A stretch of DNA of 64,000 nt. Source: Streptacidiphilus sp. PB12-B1b. Lineage in GTDB: Bacteria; Actinomycetota; Actinomycetes; Streptomycetales; Streptomycetaceae. The translations under genes were made by a program, and so were the position numbers. The notes under the pieces are model-generated. The model was given only the letters and a program-made list of their open reading frames with translations, did no database searches and was not told the DNA's origin. Positions 1-8,650 of the stretch are shown here, piece by piece (positions within the stretch are counted from its first letter, which is position 1; every line of letters begins with the position of its first letter). The DNA is taken from assembly GCF_014084125.1 (NCBI RefSeq), contig NZ_CP048405.1, positions 558,001-622,000 of the forward strand. The letters are read 5' to 3'.

Positions 1-848
1 ACGTCTCCACGCTGGCACTCGTCCGCGAGCGACTGCACCCACGTCAAGTTCCATACAGAGGTGGGCTGCAGGCCGTGGGCATACATGCCCCACTGGAACT
101 CGGCCCGCAGCAGGGGCCGCAGTCCGCGCAGGTTGACCTGTCCCGTGCGGTGCACCGGCAACTGCGCGCGGCCCCAGGCGCGGAAGACGATCTGGTCCTC
201 GCAGGTGACAGGGACAGGGCGGTCGTGCCGCTCGAAGGTGGCGAAGAAGTTCTTCGGCAGCCGGGCCCCGCCCGGACGCCCGGCCCGGATGTAGCCGCGC
301 TCGTGGGCGCCGCACAACCCCAGCGGCGATGCGGCCAGTTCGTCGCACACCTCCGCGCGGCACTCGCCGTAGCCCGGGCAGGGCTGCTGGTCGGCCAGCC
401 ACCTCTCGAACTCCCCGTCCTCCTCACGGGCGCCGGTGTTGCGCTTGAGGTGGCTCAGCCACCGGTTGCGGTGCCGGAAGCACACCGCCAGGCGCAGGCT
501 GAAGGCCGGTCGCTGCGGGCAGATCCGGCACATCATCTCCTCCGGGGCCTCCCACGCCGCCAGCGGCTCCGCTCCGCGCAGGAACTGGACCCGGGTCATC
601 CCGCCTGCCTCTGCCTCCTGCCACTGATCGGCGTGCACCGAGCACATCGCGTAGCGCCGCCAGCGCGACCGCGCGCAGTCAGGGACCGTGCAGCTCCACG
701 GATAGACCGGGTGGGTCGGCGGGATCTTCAGGACCCCGCCGCGCAGCGCCGGGTCGAACTCGGGTCCGTTGATCAGCACGGTGAGCACCTCCAGCCGGTC
801 CCGTTGTGCGCGGGCATCCGGCCGTGGCAGCAGGGAGGGCGCGGTCAC
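1..848 (-). CDS. Large recombinase-type protein, N-terminal part (runs off left edge)
   Basis: A GTG start at 848 overlaps the stop of the recombinase gene upstream of it (GTGA), so the two are translationally coupled. The reading frame stays open to base 1, giving about 282 visible residues; the C-terminus lies outside the window. The visible part is rich in Cys and His (CTVPDCARSRW, MMCRICPQRP, CPGYGECRAEVC), which suggests one or more zinc-binding knuckles. It ends in LRGLRPLLRAEFQWGMYAH, a stretch I associate from memory with long actinobacterial integrases that follow a shorter tyrosine recombinase. The catalytic domain is not visible, so assignment as the second recombinase of a tandem (Tn554/RIT-like) element rests on gene order and overlap. 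A longer open frame on the plus strand of the same DNA is a codon-bias shadow. Confidence 0.6.
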   Translation of the reverse strand, partial: MTAPSLLPRPDARAQRDRLEVLTVLINGPEFDPALRGGVLKIPPTHPVYPWSCTVPDCARSRWRRYAMCSVHADQWQEAEAGGMTRVQFLRGAEPLAAWEAPEEMMCRICPQRPAFSLRLAVCFRHRNRWLSHLKRNTGAREEDGEFERWLADQQPCPGYGECRAEVCDELAASPLGLCGAHERGYIRAGRPGGARLPKNFFATFERHDRPVPVTCEDQIVFRAWGRAQLPVHRTGQVNLRGLRPLLRAEFQWGMYAHGLQPTSVWNLTWVQSLADECQRGD

Positions 849-2029
849 TGGGCCCCACCCCAGACCGTGCGCAGGGCGGCGTCGAAGGCCGGGGCGTGGA
901 TATCGACATGCCCGTAGACCTCGTCGACCATCGTGGCCGAGGCCCAGCCACCGGCGTCCCGGGCGATCAGCAGGTTGCCACCGGCCGCGTCGAGCACCGC
1001 AGAAGTGAAGTTGTGGCGGAAGGCATGGGGTTTCACGACGCCGAGCCCGGCGCGTTTCCCGGCCCGGCCGAGCATCCGGCGGGCTCCGACCGGCGCCCAT
1101 GGCTGTCCCGAGTTCTTGCCATGGAGCTGGACCAGGAGCATGCCGTGCCCGGCGGTGCCGCGCGGATACTCACCGCCCGTGAGGTACTCGAAGTAGGTGT
1201 GCACCATCGCCGGGCTGACTCGCTTGATCAGCCCGCCGGTCACCGTGCCGCCCTCGATCCGCCAGGGGAGCTTGGTCTTCGCCTCGGCCCGGTTCGGGTT
1301 GCCGGGGCGGTGGCAGACGTGGACGTGCGGGGCGCGGCACTCCCCGCAGGCTGCGTTCTCGCGTAGGTGCAGGTCCACCAGGTGCAGCCCGCAGAGCTCG
1401 CCGATCCGCAGGCCGCCGTCGGCCAGCCAGGTCACCAGCAGCCGGTCGCGGGCGGCGTTCACCGCCGCCAGGAGCTTGTCCCGCGCGCCGTCGGGGAGCA
1501 TCTTCGGGTGCCGGCGGCGCGGCCGGGTCGGGGCGAGCGGGTTGGTGGGCAGGGAGGTCTTCACGTGTCCCAGGAACGCGCGGCGTCGGTCCGCCCGTGT
1601 GGGCAGCCGCGAGGTGTCGAGCTTCTTGCCGAGCTCGCCGTTCACGCCCAGGGACGACTGGTGCAGGTAGAAGCCCTTCAGGCAGGCAGCCGCGGTCGAC
1701 AGCGCGGAGCGGCCGTAGGGGCGCTTGCCGATCCGCCACGGTTCGCCGAGCGGCATGCGGACCTCCGCGCCGACGATGCCCATGTAGCGCTCAAGGTCCC
1801 GCAGCACGACCTTCTCGAAGGCCAGGCACTCGCGCTCCAGCCACCGCAGATGGTCCACCAGGTAGTACGCGTAGGTCCTCTGCGTCCCCGAGCCGTCGTG
1901 CACGCGCAGGAACCGGTCCGCCTCCGCGTGAAGACTGCCTTCGGGCCAGACGATCGTCCACGACCGCCGCCCGTCCTCTCGTTCGATCTGCTGGACCCTC
2001 AGGTCCCCGACCACCACTCGCCGTGCCAC
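845..2029 (-). CDS. Tyrosine recombinase / integrase of a tandem-recombinase element
   Basis: Site-specific tyrosine recombinase of 394 residues. The active-site set is visible: Arg in GGLRIGELCGL near residue 208, HAFRH near 335-339, a GGW near 362 and the nucleophile Tyr in DEVYGH near 372. An SAM-like core-binding region precedes the catalytic domain. I chose the GTG at 2029 because GGAGGAC stands a few bases before it; a longer frame to 2107 has no ribosome site. A Cys/His cluster (CGECRAPHVHVCH) sits inside the catalytic domain. The downstream gene starts within its stop codon, the arrangement of tandem-recombinase elements such as Tn554 tnpAB or RIT elements. Function as the mobility enzyme of the element at the left edge is an inference from family and position. 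Confidence 0.88.
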   Translation of the reverse strand: MARRVVVGDLRVQQIEREDGRRSWTIVWPEGSLHAEADRFLRVHDGSGTQRTYAYYLVDHLRWLERECLAFEKVVLRDLERYMGIVGAEVRMPLGEPWRIGKRPYGRSALSTAAACLKGFYLHQSSLGVNGELGKKLDTSRLPTRADRRRAFLGHVKTSLPTNPLAPTRPRRRHPKMLPDGARDKLLAAVNAARDRLLVTWLADGGLRIGELCGLHLVDLHLRENAACGECRAPHVHVCHRPGNPNRAEAKTKLPWRIEGGTVTGGLIKRVSPAMVHTYFEYLTGGEYPRGTAGHGMLLVQLHGKNSGQPWAPVGARRMLGRAGKRAGLGVVKPHAFRHNFTSAVLDAAGGNLLIARDAGGWASATMVDEVYGHVDIHAPAFDAALRTVWGGAQ

Positions 2030-2073
2030 TTGTCCTCCGTACCGACTCCGGAACATGACGGGCGCTCCGGACA

Positions 2074-2153
2074 CGGTCGGTAAACGAGCCCGCGACGCCC
2101 AAGTCACAGGCCCAGACGGACATCACGAGCAGCACTACCTGCGGTCGGTAAAC
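2074..2153. repeat. Pair of 12-bp direct repeats at the recombinase-element end
   Basis: The 12-mer CGGTCGGTAAAC occurs at 2074-2085 and again at 2142-2153, in the same orientation and 68 bp apart. They lie between the recombinase start and the point where the DUF5655-type reading frame is broken. Such spacing would suit recombinase-binding sites at the element terminus. The role is inferred. Confidence 0.45.
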
Positions 2154-2377
2154 TCGATCACCACCGGGCTGCTGTTCTCGTCGAGCCCGAGCGTGTCGAT
2201 CCGACCCCGGTGCCACGGTCCCGTCGGATACTCCGAGGCCAAGAAGCGGATGCCGAGCATCGACTCCAGCCCCGCCTCGACCCGACGCTGCAGCTCAACC
2301 TCCAGCGCCACCGTTGAGCCCCGAAGCTCGACGTCCCGGCCATCGACATCCTGCCGGAACAGCATCAGGTCGGTCAC
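2135..2377 (-). pseudogene. Truncated DUF5655 / NucS-like protein (N-terminal 75 residues)
   Basis: A GTG start at 2377 gives MTDLMLFRQDV, then an internal match to the conserved opening of DUF5655/DUF91-type proteins: VELQRRVEAGLESMLGIRFLASEY and GRIDTLGLDENSSPVVIEF. In the family this block continues with a Tyr-Lys-Arg nuclease-fold strand and a long C-terminal part. Here the frame ends after IEFTDRR at the direct repeat beside the recombinase gene. The gene therefore looks cut by insertion of the recombinase element, and the missing 3' part should lie beyond the other end of that element, to the left of the window. The family call is from memory of the motif, not from a search. Confidence 0.7.
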
Positions 2378-2532
2378 CAGCGTCCCCCTCCCGCGATCAC
2401 TACACGAGACCCAATCGCGAACGAACGGAAGGTATTCCGCTTCTCGGTGCCCGATTCCCCGCGGCGACTACGATCGGGCGACCAAGACGTCGACGGGCCG
2501 CCTCAATCTGCGGTCGTTTGAAAGGAAGGCGT

Positions 2533-2784
2533 GTGTCCCAGTCGCCGAAGGCCGGTGGGCAGCTGCGGTTTCAGGCAGTCGGATCTGACGGTCGAAGCTC
2601 TGCCTCGTGGACCGTGTTCGCGAACGGCACCGTTTCCGACGTCTACATCGCGGCCCGGCCGATCGCAGGAAAGATCAAGGTCAGCCTCCACGAATTCTTG
2701 TTACGAGCTCCAAGGGATTGGGAGGCTTTCGCTGCTGATTCTCGGATTCGCGACCGCTGCAAGGGTAGCGAACAGTTGGTGTAG
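2533..2784 (+). pseudogene. Small hypothetical protein, probably truncated at its C-terminus
   Basis: A GTG start with AAGGAAGG just upstream opens a frame of 83 codons divergent from the DUF5655 remnant. The first 55 residues (SQSPKAGGQLRFQAV, SWTVFANGTVSDVYIAAR, GKIKVSLHE) resemble a Streptomyces family of about 130-residue proteins of unknown function that open this way. After SLHE the sequence changes character (FLLRAPRDWEAF) and stops early, as if the gene were cut near 2695. The 2378-2532 stretch between the two divergent genes must hold both promoters. No function is known to me. Confidence 0.45.
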
Positions 2785-3061
2785 CGCCGAGGGGTGCGGC
2801 AGCGAAGGGAGTGAGGGCTTCGGCGAGGGTGGTGGGCGCGGCGGGGATGCCGCTGAGGGTGCCGGGGGGTCCGCCTGACTTGCGGCGGTTCAGCGACACC
2901 GTGGGGCGGGCGATGGCATGCCGGAATCGGAGGGAGAGGTACCGGCCTTCGCTCTGGGGTGGGCGCGCGCTGGTCATATCGCTGGCGAGCCTCGGACGGA
3001 TCCTGGGGGTCAACGCCCATCGTGCCGGAAGCCAACCTGACGCCGCTGACAGGCATGCTCG
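2785..3061. other. Intergenic, no supported gene
   Basis: 277 bp between the truncated small gene and the end of the chelatase gene. Open frames exist on both strands but none has a ribosome site or a recognisable protein. It may be degraded DNA belonging to the two broken genes to its left. Confidence 0.5.
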
Positions 3062-3766
3062 TCACGCACCCGTCAGGCAGGTTCTGGTGGCCGCCTCTAC
3101 CCGCTGGGCGAGCGCTTCGATCATGGCGGGGTGGGTTCCGAGCGGACGTGCGGCGGCGTCTGCGCCGCAGTCGTTGATCCGGTCGGCGAAAAGGCCGGGA
3201 GCCAACAGCCAGGTGGCGACCGATACCCGCTGGGCTCCCCGGGAGCGGGCGTCCGCGACCGCCTCGGCGACGGTGGGCCGCGCGGACGCCGCCCAGCCTA
3301 CGGACACTGCCGTGCCGAGGCGGCGGCCCAAGGTCTGGGCCAGTGCGGTGACCTCTGCTCGGGCGGCTGGGTCGCGGGAGCCGGCCGCGCCCAGGACGAC
3401 TGAGTCGTCGGGCCCCGCACCGGCCTCGGCGAGCCGGTCCGTCAATGCGGTGAGGAGAGTCGAAGCCGGGCCCGGTGGCGGGGTGACCACCGTGTCGGTG
3501 CGGCCGGAGCCCAGGATCTGGGCTGGGATGTCGGTGTGGACGTGATGGCCGCTGGACAGGAAGGCCGGTACCAGGACCGGGGTACGGTCGGCCGGTGTGC
3601 TCCTGAGCACGTCCGCGATGGTGGGGCCGTGAACATCCGCGTAGGCGGGGTGCACTGGCAGTCCGAGTCGGTCGGCGAGAGCGAAGGCCAGGTCCTGCGT
3701 CACCACGGTCCCTGCTGGGTTGCGGGTGCCGTGAACAGCGAGGACCACGGAGATCGGCGACGGCAT
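3062..3766 (-). CDS. sirB: CbiX/SirB-family sirohydrochlorin chelatase
   Basis: A 234-residue protein with the two-repeat architecture of the CbiX/SirB family. The N-terminal half opens SVVLAVHGTRNP, with the metal-binding His of the HG(S/T) motif, and has a second His pair in SSGHHVHTDIP. These match the chelatase that inserts Fe2+ (or Co2+) into sirohydrochlorin in the cytosol, the last step to siroheme. Siroheme is the cofactor of the nitrite reductase encoded upstream on the same strand, so an iron-chelatase role fits best. It lies 43 bp downstream of narK and is likely part of the nirBD-narK-sirB transcription unit. Metal preference cannot be read from the sequence. Confidence 0.85.
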   Translation of the reverse strand: MPSPISVVLAVHGTRNPAGTVVTQDLAFALADRLGLPVHPAYADVHGPTIADVLRSTPADRTPVLVPAFLSSGHHVHTDIPAQILGSGRTDTVVTPPPGPASTLLTALTDRLAEAGAGPDDSVVLGAAGSRDPAARAEVTALAQTLGRRLGTAVSVGWAASARPTVAEAVADARSRGAQRVSVATWLLAPGLFADRINDCGADAAARPLGTHPAMIEALAQRVEAATRTCLTGA

Positions 3767-3809
3767 GCGGCAGGTCCTCCCATGGGCGGTGCGTGGTGGG
3801 CGTGGCGGG

Positions 3810-5189
3810 CTACTTCTGTGCGGCCGGGCCGCGCCTGCGCAGGTAGACGCCCCAGGTCAGGGCGAGGCACAGGCCGTAGTAGCCGAGGAAGGCCAGGTAG
3901 GCGGCGTTGCCGTTGTGGGCGTTGAGGAAGGACTGGCGGATGGCGAGGTTGACCAGGACGCCGCCGAAGGCGCCGATCGCGCCGGCGATGCCGATCAGTG
4001 AGGTGGCCTGGCGCTGGGATGCCTGCTCGGCCTCGGTCTGGCGTACGCCGGTCAGTACCTCGGCGCGGGCTTTGGCTTGGAAGATGGCTGGGATCATCTT
4101 GTAGGTGGAGCCGTTGCCGATGCCGCTGAACACGAACAGGGCGATGAATCCGGTCAGGAACAGCGGCAGCGAGTGTTGCCCGGAGGCGATCAGGACCGTG
4201 CTCGCGCCCAGGGCCATTGCGGCGAAGTTCCAGCAGGTCACTTGGGGTCCGCCCCAGCGGTCGGCCATCCGGCCGCCGATCGGGCGTACCAGTGAGCCGA
4301 GCAGCGGGCCGAGGAAGGTCAGATAGGCCGCCTTGAGGGGGGTGTCGAACTGGGTGTGGAACTGGACTTGGAGGACCTGCCCGAAGGCGAAGCCGAAGCC
4401 GATGAAGGAGCCGAAGGTACCGATGTACAGCGCGGACATCACCCAGGTGTGCGGTTCACGGCAGATGTCGCGCAGGGCGTGCCGCGGGCCTGCGGGGGTG
4501 TCGAGGTTGTCCATCCGAAGGGCGGCGCCGAGCGCCACCAGGACGATCAGTGGCACGTAGACCAGGGGCAGCAGTCGCGGGTGGGTGGCGCCCGCGGTGG
4601 CCAGGATCAGCAGGCCGACGAGTTGTACGGCTGCGACGCCTATGTTGCCGCCTCCCGCGTTGATCCCCAGTGCCCAGCCCTTGAGGCGTTGTGGGTAGAA
4701 GGCGTTGATGTTCGCCATGGAGGAGGCGAAGTTGCCGCCGCCGACTCCGGCCACGGCGGCCAGCGCCAGCAGGGCGGTGTAGGAGGCGCCGGGCCTGAGC
4801 AGGGTGCCGGCCAGCACGGTGGGGATCAGCAGCAGCAGTGCGCTGGCGATGGTCCAGTTGCGTCCGCCGAAGCGGGCCACAGCGGTGGTGTAGGGCAGGC
4901 GCAGCAGTGATCCGGCGGCTGTGGGGACGGCGGTGAGGACGAACTTCCCGGCTGTGTCGATGTGGTACTGGGGTCCGAGGAAGAGCACCAGGACCGACCA
5001 CAGGCTCCAGACGGAGAATCCGATGTGTTCGGACAGTACGGAGAAGACCAGATTGCGCCGGGCCACCGCAGCGCCGGTGTGCTCCCAGAACTGCGGGTCC
5101 TCGGGCTGCCATTCGGTGATCCTGCGGGACCGGATCCGGGACGGGGCCGTTGTGGTGGCGGCGTGCGGGTCATGGACTGTCGCGCTCAT
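3810..5189 (-). CDS. narK: NarK-type nitrate/nitrite transporter (MFS)
   Basis: A 459-residue membrane protein with about 12 hydrophobic segments. The N-terminal WQPEDPQFWEHTG precedes the first helix and is typical of NarK-like carriers. The two Gly-rich nitrate signature stretches are present: GVGGGNFASSMANINAFYP after helix 4 and FSGIGNGSTYKMIPAIF after helix 10. Arg residues in helices 2 and 8 (LRLPYTT, SLVRPIGGR) match the substrate-binding arginines of the family. It should import nitrate, or exchange nitrate and nitrite, across the plasma membrane for the assimilatory enzymes here. It follows nirD after 184 bp on the same strand; that gap has no gene and could hold a second promoter. 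Confidence 0.93.
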   Translation of the reverse strand: MSATVHDPHAATTTAPSRIRSRRITEWQPEDPQFWEHTGAAVARRNLVFSVLSEHIGFSVWSLWSVLVLFLGPQYHIDTAGKFVLTAVPTAAGSLLRLPYTTAVARFGGRNWTIASALLLLIPTVLAGTLLRPGASYTALLALAAVAGVGGGNFASSMANINAFYPQRLKGWALGINAGGGNIGVAAVQLVGLLILATAGATHPRLLPLVYVPLIVLVALGAALRMDNLDTPAGPRHALRDICREPHTWVMSALYIGTFGSFIGFGFAFGQVLQVQFHTQFDTPLKAAYLTFLGPLLGSLVRPIGGRMADRWGGPQVTCWNFAAMALGASTVLIASGQHSLPLFLTGFIALFVFSGIGNGSTYKMIPAIFQAKARAEVLTGVRQTEAEQASQRQATSLIGIAGAIGAFGGVLVNLAIRQSFLNAHNGNAAYLAFLGYYGLCLALTWGVYLRRRGPAAQK

Positions 5190-5373
5190 GGTTGCCTGCC
5201 TTCGGCGGAGGGTTGCGGCTGCTGCTGATTGGTCCCCGACGCTAGGGGGCAGAGGTTTCGTGGTCTGCTTCGCGCGGGCACCGCAGCGCTACAGCTCACG
5301 CACACCGGCCGTCGGCCCGTGTGAGAGTGGCGGCCGGATGGTGTCGGGAGCTGGGCTGAGGTGGCGTCAGGGT

Positions 5374-5790
5374 TCAGGGTTGCAGTCGGATCGGCCAGGT
5401 CCGCAGGTGGCTGCTGTTGCCGTCCGGTGCGGTTTCCTCGTCCAGGCAGGTGCCGTCGCGCAGGGCGAACGCCTGCTTGTACATCGGGGAGATCAGGACG
5501 GGGACCGGGCCGCGGGTGCCGAGCAGGCTGCGGGCCAGGACGTAGGCGCCGCTGAAGGGGTCGCGGTTGTCCAGGGCGTAGAGCTGTCCTGTGCGGTCGC
5601 GGAAGGCGGCGACCTGTTGTCCGTCGACCAGCAGGGCTGTGCCGCGTCCGGGCGTCAGGTCGGCCAGAGCGCACACCCGGGTCCACTTCGTGCCGTCGTG
5701 GATCTCGACCTGGGATGTCAGCGACTGCTGGTGGGTGGACTGGTCGTCGGACTGCTGAACGGTGGGCTGTTTGGTGAGTGTCAGCGTCAT
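5374..5790 (-). CDS. nirD: Nitrite reductase small subunit NirD
   Basis: A 138-residue Rieske-like protein, the small subunit of NAD(P)H-dependent assimilatory nitrite reductase. Its ATG lies within the nirB stop (ATGA), so the two are coupled. The fold landmarks of NirD are present: WTRVCALADLTPGRGTALLVDG, QLYALDNRDPFSGA and CLDEE. As in other NirD proteins the classical Rieske Cys-His pairs are absent, so it should not carry a 2Fe-2S cluster. A Gln/Ser-rich N-terminal extension of about 25 residues precedes the domain. Confidence 0.92.
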   Translation of the reverse strand: MTLTLTKQPTVQQSDDQSTHQQSLTSQVEIHDGTKWTRVCALADLTPGRGTALLVDGQQVAAFRDRTGQLYALDNRDPFSGAYVLARSLLGTRGPVPVLISPMYKQAFALRDGTCLDEETAPDGNSSHLRTWPIRLQP

Positions 5791-8378
5791 CGGGTGCGTA
5801 CCTCCAGGGAAGGGCCGGCGATCAGGGGCGCGGGCGCCACCGGCGGGGTGTGGCCGTCCTCGTCGGGGCGGGCGGGGCGGATCTGGTCGCGCTCGGGGAC
5901 GAAGCGCACGGTGGGGTCGGGGGTGCCGGGGGCGTTGGTGAAGGAGACGAAGCGGCGCATTCGCTCCGGGTCGGCCAGGGTGGCGGCCCATTCGTCCTGG
6001 TAGGTGGCGACGTGGCGGGCCATCAGGTCGTCGAGATCGGCGCAGATGCCGAGTGAGTCGTCGAGCAGGACGGCGCGTAGGTGGTCCAGGCCGCCTTCGA
6101 GGCGGTCCAGCCAGGGGGCGGTGCGCTCCAGTCGGTCGGCGGTGCGGATGTAGAACATCAGGTAGCGGTCGATGGTGCGGATCAGGGTGTCGTGGTCGAG
6201 GTCCTTGGCGAACAGGTCGGCGTGGCGCGGGGTCATGCCGCCGTTGCCGCCGAGGTAGAGGTTCCAGCCCTCGGCGGTGGCGATGACCCCGAAGTCCTTG
6301 CTCTGTGCTTCCGCGCATTCTCGGGCGCAGCCGGAGACCGCGGACTTGATCTTGTGTGGGGCGCGCAGGCCCCGGTAGCGCAGTTCGAGTTCGATGGCGA
6401 GTGCGACCGAGTCCTGCACGCCGTAGCGGCACCAGGTCTGGCCGACGCAGGATTTGACGGTGCGTAGGGCCTTTCCGTAGGCGTGGCCCGATTCGAAGCC
6501 CGCGTCGACCAGGCGCCGCCAGATCAGCGGGAGCTGGTCGACCCGGGCCCCGAAGAGGTCGATCCGCTGACCACCGGTGATCTTGGTGTAGAGGCCGAAG
6601 TCGCGGGCGATCTCGCCAATGGTGATCAGGCCGGCGGGGGTGATCTCGCCGCCGGGAATGCGGGGCACGACCGAGTAGGAGCCGTTGCGCTGGAGGTTGG
6701 CGAGGTGGTGGTCGTTGGTGTCCTGCAGCGCGGCCTGCTCGCCGTCCAGGATGTGGCCGTGGTCCAGGCTGGCCAGGATGGAGGCGGCCGCGGGCTTGCA
6801 GATCTCGCAGCCCTCGCCAGTGCCGTGCTCCTCCAACAGCCGCGAGAAGCTGTTGATGCCCTTGACCCGGACGATCTCGTAGAGCTCGGCGCGGGTGTGG
6901 GCGAAGTGCTCGCACAGGCCGCGGGCGACCTCGGCGCCGGATGCCTCCAGTTCCTCCTTGAGGATGCCTTCGACCAGCTTGACGCAGCTGCCGCAGCCGG
7001 TACCGGCCTTGGTGCACTTCTTGACCTGAGGCAGGGTGTCGCAACCGCCGTCGCGGACGGCGGCGGCAATGGCGCCCCTGTCCACGTTGTGGCACGAGCA
7101 GACCACGGCGTCGTCGGGCAGGGTGAGCGGCCCGACGGGCGCGCCGAGTCCCGCGGGCAGGACGAGTTGCTCGGGCGAGGCAGGCAGCGGTGCCCCGCTG
7201 ACGGCCAGTGGCCGCAGGGTGGCGTAGGACTCGGTGTCACCGACCAGGACCCCGCCGAGCAGTCGGCCCTGCGGGTCGATCACCAGCTTGCGGTAGACCC
7301 CCGTGCGGCTGCTGCTGTAGACCACGTCCACCGCGCCCTCGGCTACGCCGTGGGCGTCGCCGAAGCTGGCCACGTCCACGCCCAGCAGCTTGAGCTTGGT
7401 GGAGGTGTCGGCACCGGTGAAACTGCCGGAACCGCCCGCCAGGTGACGGGCGGCCGCCTCCGCCATCGCGTAGCCGGGGGCGACCAGGCCGTAGACCCGG
7501 CCGTCGGCGGCCAGCGCGCACTCGCCGATCGCCCAGATCCGCGGGTCGGCGGTGCGGCACTGCTCGTCGACGACGATGCCGCCGCGTTCGCCGACCGGCA
7601 GGCCGCAGTCCCGGGCGAGCTGGTCGCGGGGGCGGACCCCGGCGGAGAAGACCACCAGGTCGACGTCCAGGACGGTGCCGTCGGAGAGCGTCATGGTGCG
7701 GACATGGCCGTCCGCGTCGGTGTCGACGCGCTGAGTCGCGGCTCCAGTGTGAACCGTGACGTCCAGTTGCTCGATTTTGCGGCGCAGTATCTCGCCGCCG
7801 CCGTGGTCGATCTGCAGGGCCATCAGCCGGGGGGCGAACTCCACCACGTGGGTCCGCAGGCCCAGCGTCCGCAGCGCGCCCGCCGCCTCCAGCCCGAGCA
7901 ACCCGCCGCCGACCACGACGCCGACACCGGCGTCGGTGGCGTGGTCGCGGATGGCCTCCAGGTCCTCGATGGTGCGGTACACGTGGCAGCCTGGTGCGTC
8001 GTGCCCGGGGATGGGCGGGACGAACGGGTAGGAGCCGGTGGCCAGGACCAGGGCGTCGTAGGGGAGGGTGCGGCCGGAGCGGGTGGTGACGGTGCGGGCG
8101 GCGCGGTCGACGGTGACCGCCGGGTCTCCCAGGCACAGCTCGATGCTGTGCCCAGCGCGGCGGAGCTGGTCCAGGAACTCGGGCGGGCACAGCGTGAGCT
8201 GTTCGGCGGTGGTGCCGGAGAACCAGGAGGTCAGGTGCACCCGGTCGTAGGCGGGGCGTGGTTCCTCGGCCAGGACGGTGATCCGCCACGGTGTATCGGG
8301 GCTGTGCTCGGCCAGCGATTCCAGGAAGCGTTGGCCGACCATGCCGTGTCCGACCAGGACCAGCTGCTGAGGTGTCAC
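5787..8378 (-). CDS. nirB: Nitrite reductase [NAD(P)H] large subunit NirB
   Basis: The 863-residue large subunit reduces nitrite to ammonium with six electrons. Domains in order: FAD/NAD(P)-binding pyridine nucleotide-disulfide reductase (LVLVGHGMVGQRFLE at residue 5, VVVGGGLLGLEAAG near 155); a BFD-like 2Fe-2S domain near 425-466 (CSCHNV, CTKAGTGCGSC); then the sulfite/nitrite reductase half with the 4Fe-4S/siroheme cysteines SCVGQTWC near 641 and GCARECAEA near 686, and GGNGG nearby. Length is close to E. coli NirB (847). The GTG at 8378 is preceded by GAAGGAG; the open frame continues upstream but without a ribosome site. Siroheme would come from the chelatase two genes downstream. Long plus-strand frames over this gene are shadows. 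Confidence 0.95.
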   Translation of the reverse strand: MTPQQLVLVGHGMVGQRFLESLAEHSPDTPWRITVLAEEPRPAYDRVHLTSWFSGTTAEQLTLCPPEFLDQLRRAGHSIELCLGDPAVTVDRAARTVTTRSGRTLPYDALVLATGSYPFVPPIPGHDAPGCHVYRTIEDLEAIRDHATDAGVGVVVGGGLLGLEAAGALRTLGLRTHVVEFAPRLMALQIDHGGGEILRRKIEQLDVTVHTGAATQRVDTDADGHVRTMTLSDGTVLDVDLVVFSAGVRPRDQLARDCGLPVGERGGIVVDEQCRTADPRIWAIGECALAADGRVYGLVAPGYAMAEAAARHLAGGSGSFTGADTSTKLKLLGVDVASFGDAHGVAEGAVDVVYSSSRTGVYRKLVIDPQGRLLGGVLVGDTESYATLRPLAVSGAPLPASPEQLVLPAGLGAPVGPLTLPDDAVVCSCHNVDRGAIAAAVRDGGCDTLPQVKKCTKAGTGCGSCVKLVEGILKEELEASGAEVARGLCEHFAHTRAELYEIVRVKGINSFSRLLEEHGTGEGCEICKPAAASILASLDHGHILDGEQAALQDTNDHHLANLQRNGSYSVVPRIPGGEITPAGLITIGEIARDFGLYTKITGGQRIDLFGARVDQLPLIWRRLVDAGFESGHAYGKALRTVKSCVGQTWCRYGVQDSVALAIELELRYRGLRAPHKIKSAVSGCARECAEAQSKDFGVIATAEGWNLYLGGNGGMTPRHADLFAKDLDHDTLIRTIDRYLMFYIRTADRLERTAPWLDRLEGGLDHLRAVLLDDSLGICADLDDLMARHVATYQDEWAATLADPERMRRFVSFTNAPGTPDPTVRFVPERDQIRPARPDEDGHTPPVAPAPLIAGPSLEVRTR

Positions 8379-8589
8379 GGACGGGCTCCTTCGAGGGTCG
8401 GCAGGGACCGGGGTTCGGGCGCGGCCGGGCGGGTCCTGGGCGGGGCGGGAGTACGAGCCATGCCCTGAGCGTCGGGGGGCGGGTTTCCGGTCCGGGTCGC
8501 CCGTGTTGCCACCGGGGTACGGGTGTCTCACTCGATGTCCCACCACGGGTGACCTGGACGACATCTCCCGTACTCCTGGCGGCCGTGCG

Positions 8590-8627
8590 CTAACGACGCC
8601 GTGACTACCACGCAACCGGGGTGAAAC
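8590..8627. promoter_or_regulatory. GlnR-like operator array, four half-sites at 11-bp spacing
   Basis: Four half-sites follow each other with exactly 6 bp between: CTAAC (8590-8594), GTGAC (8601-8605), GCAAC (8612-8616), GAAAC (8623-8627). This matches the GlnR a-site/b-site rule (GTnAC, six bases, GnAAC) of Streptomyces nitrogen promoters, extended to a helical array. It lies between nirB and the downstream regulator and ends 23 bp before the regulator's ATG. Binding by GlnR, NnaR or both is inferred. Confidence 0.6.
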
Positions 8628-8650
8628 GCCGCTGCCGGAGCCTTCAGCTC

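Noticed and set aside
6483-8468. A 661-codon plus-strand open frame over nirB
   Set aside because: Low-complexity translation opposite a fully recognisable nirB; a high-GC artefact.
8621-8650. GTG at 8621 as the nnaR start
   Set aside because: No ribosome site and it lies within the phased half-site array; the ATG at 8651 has GGAG upstream.
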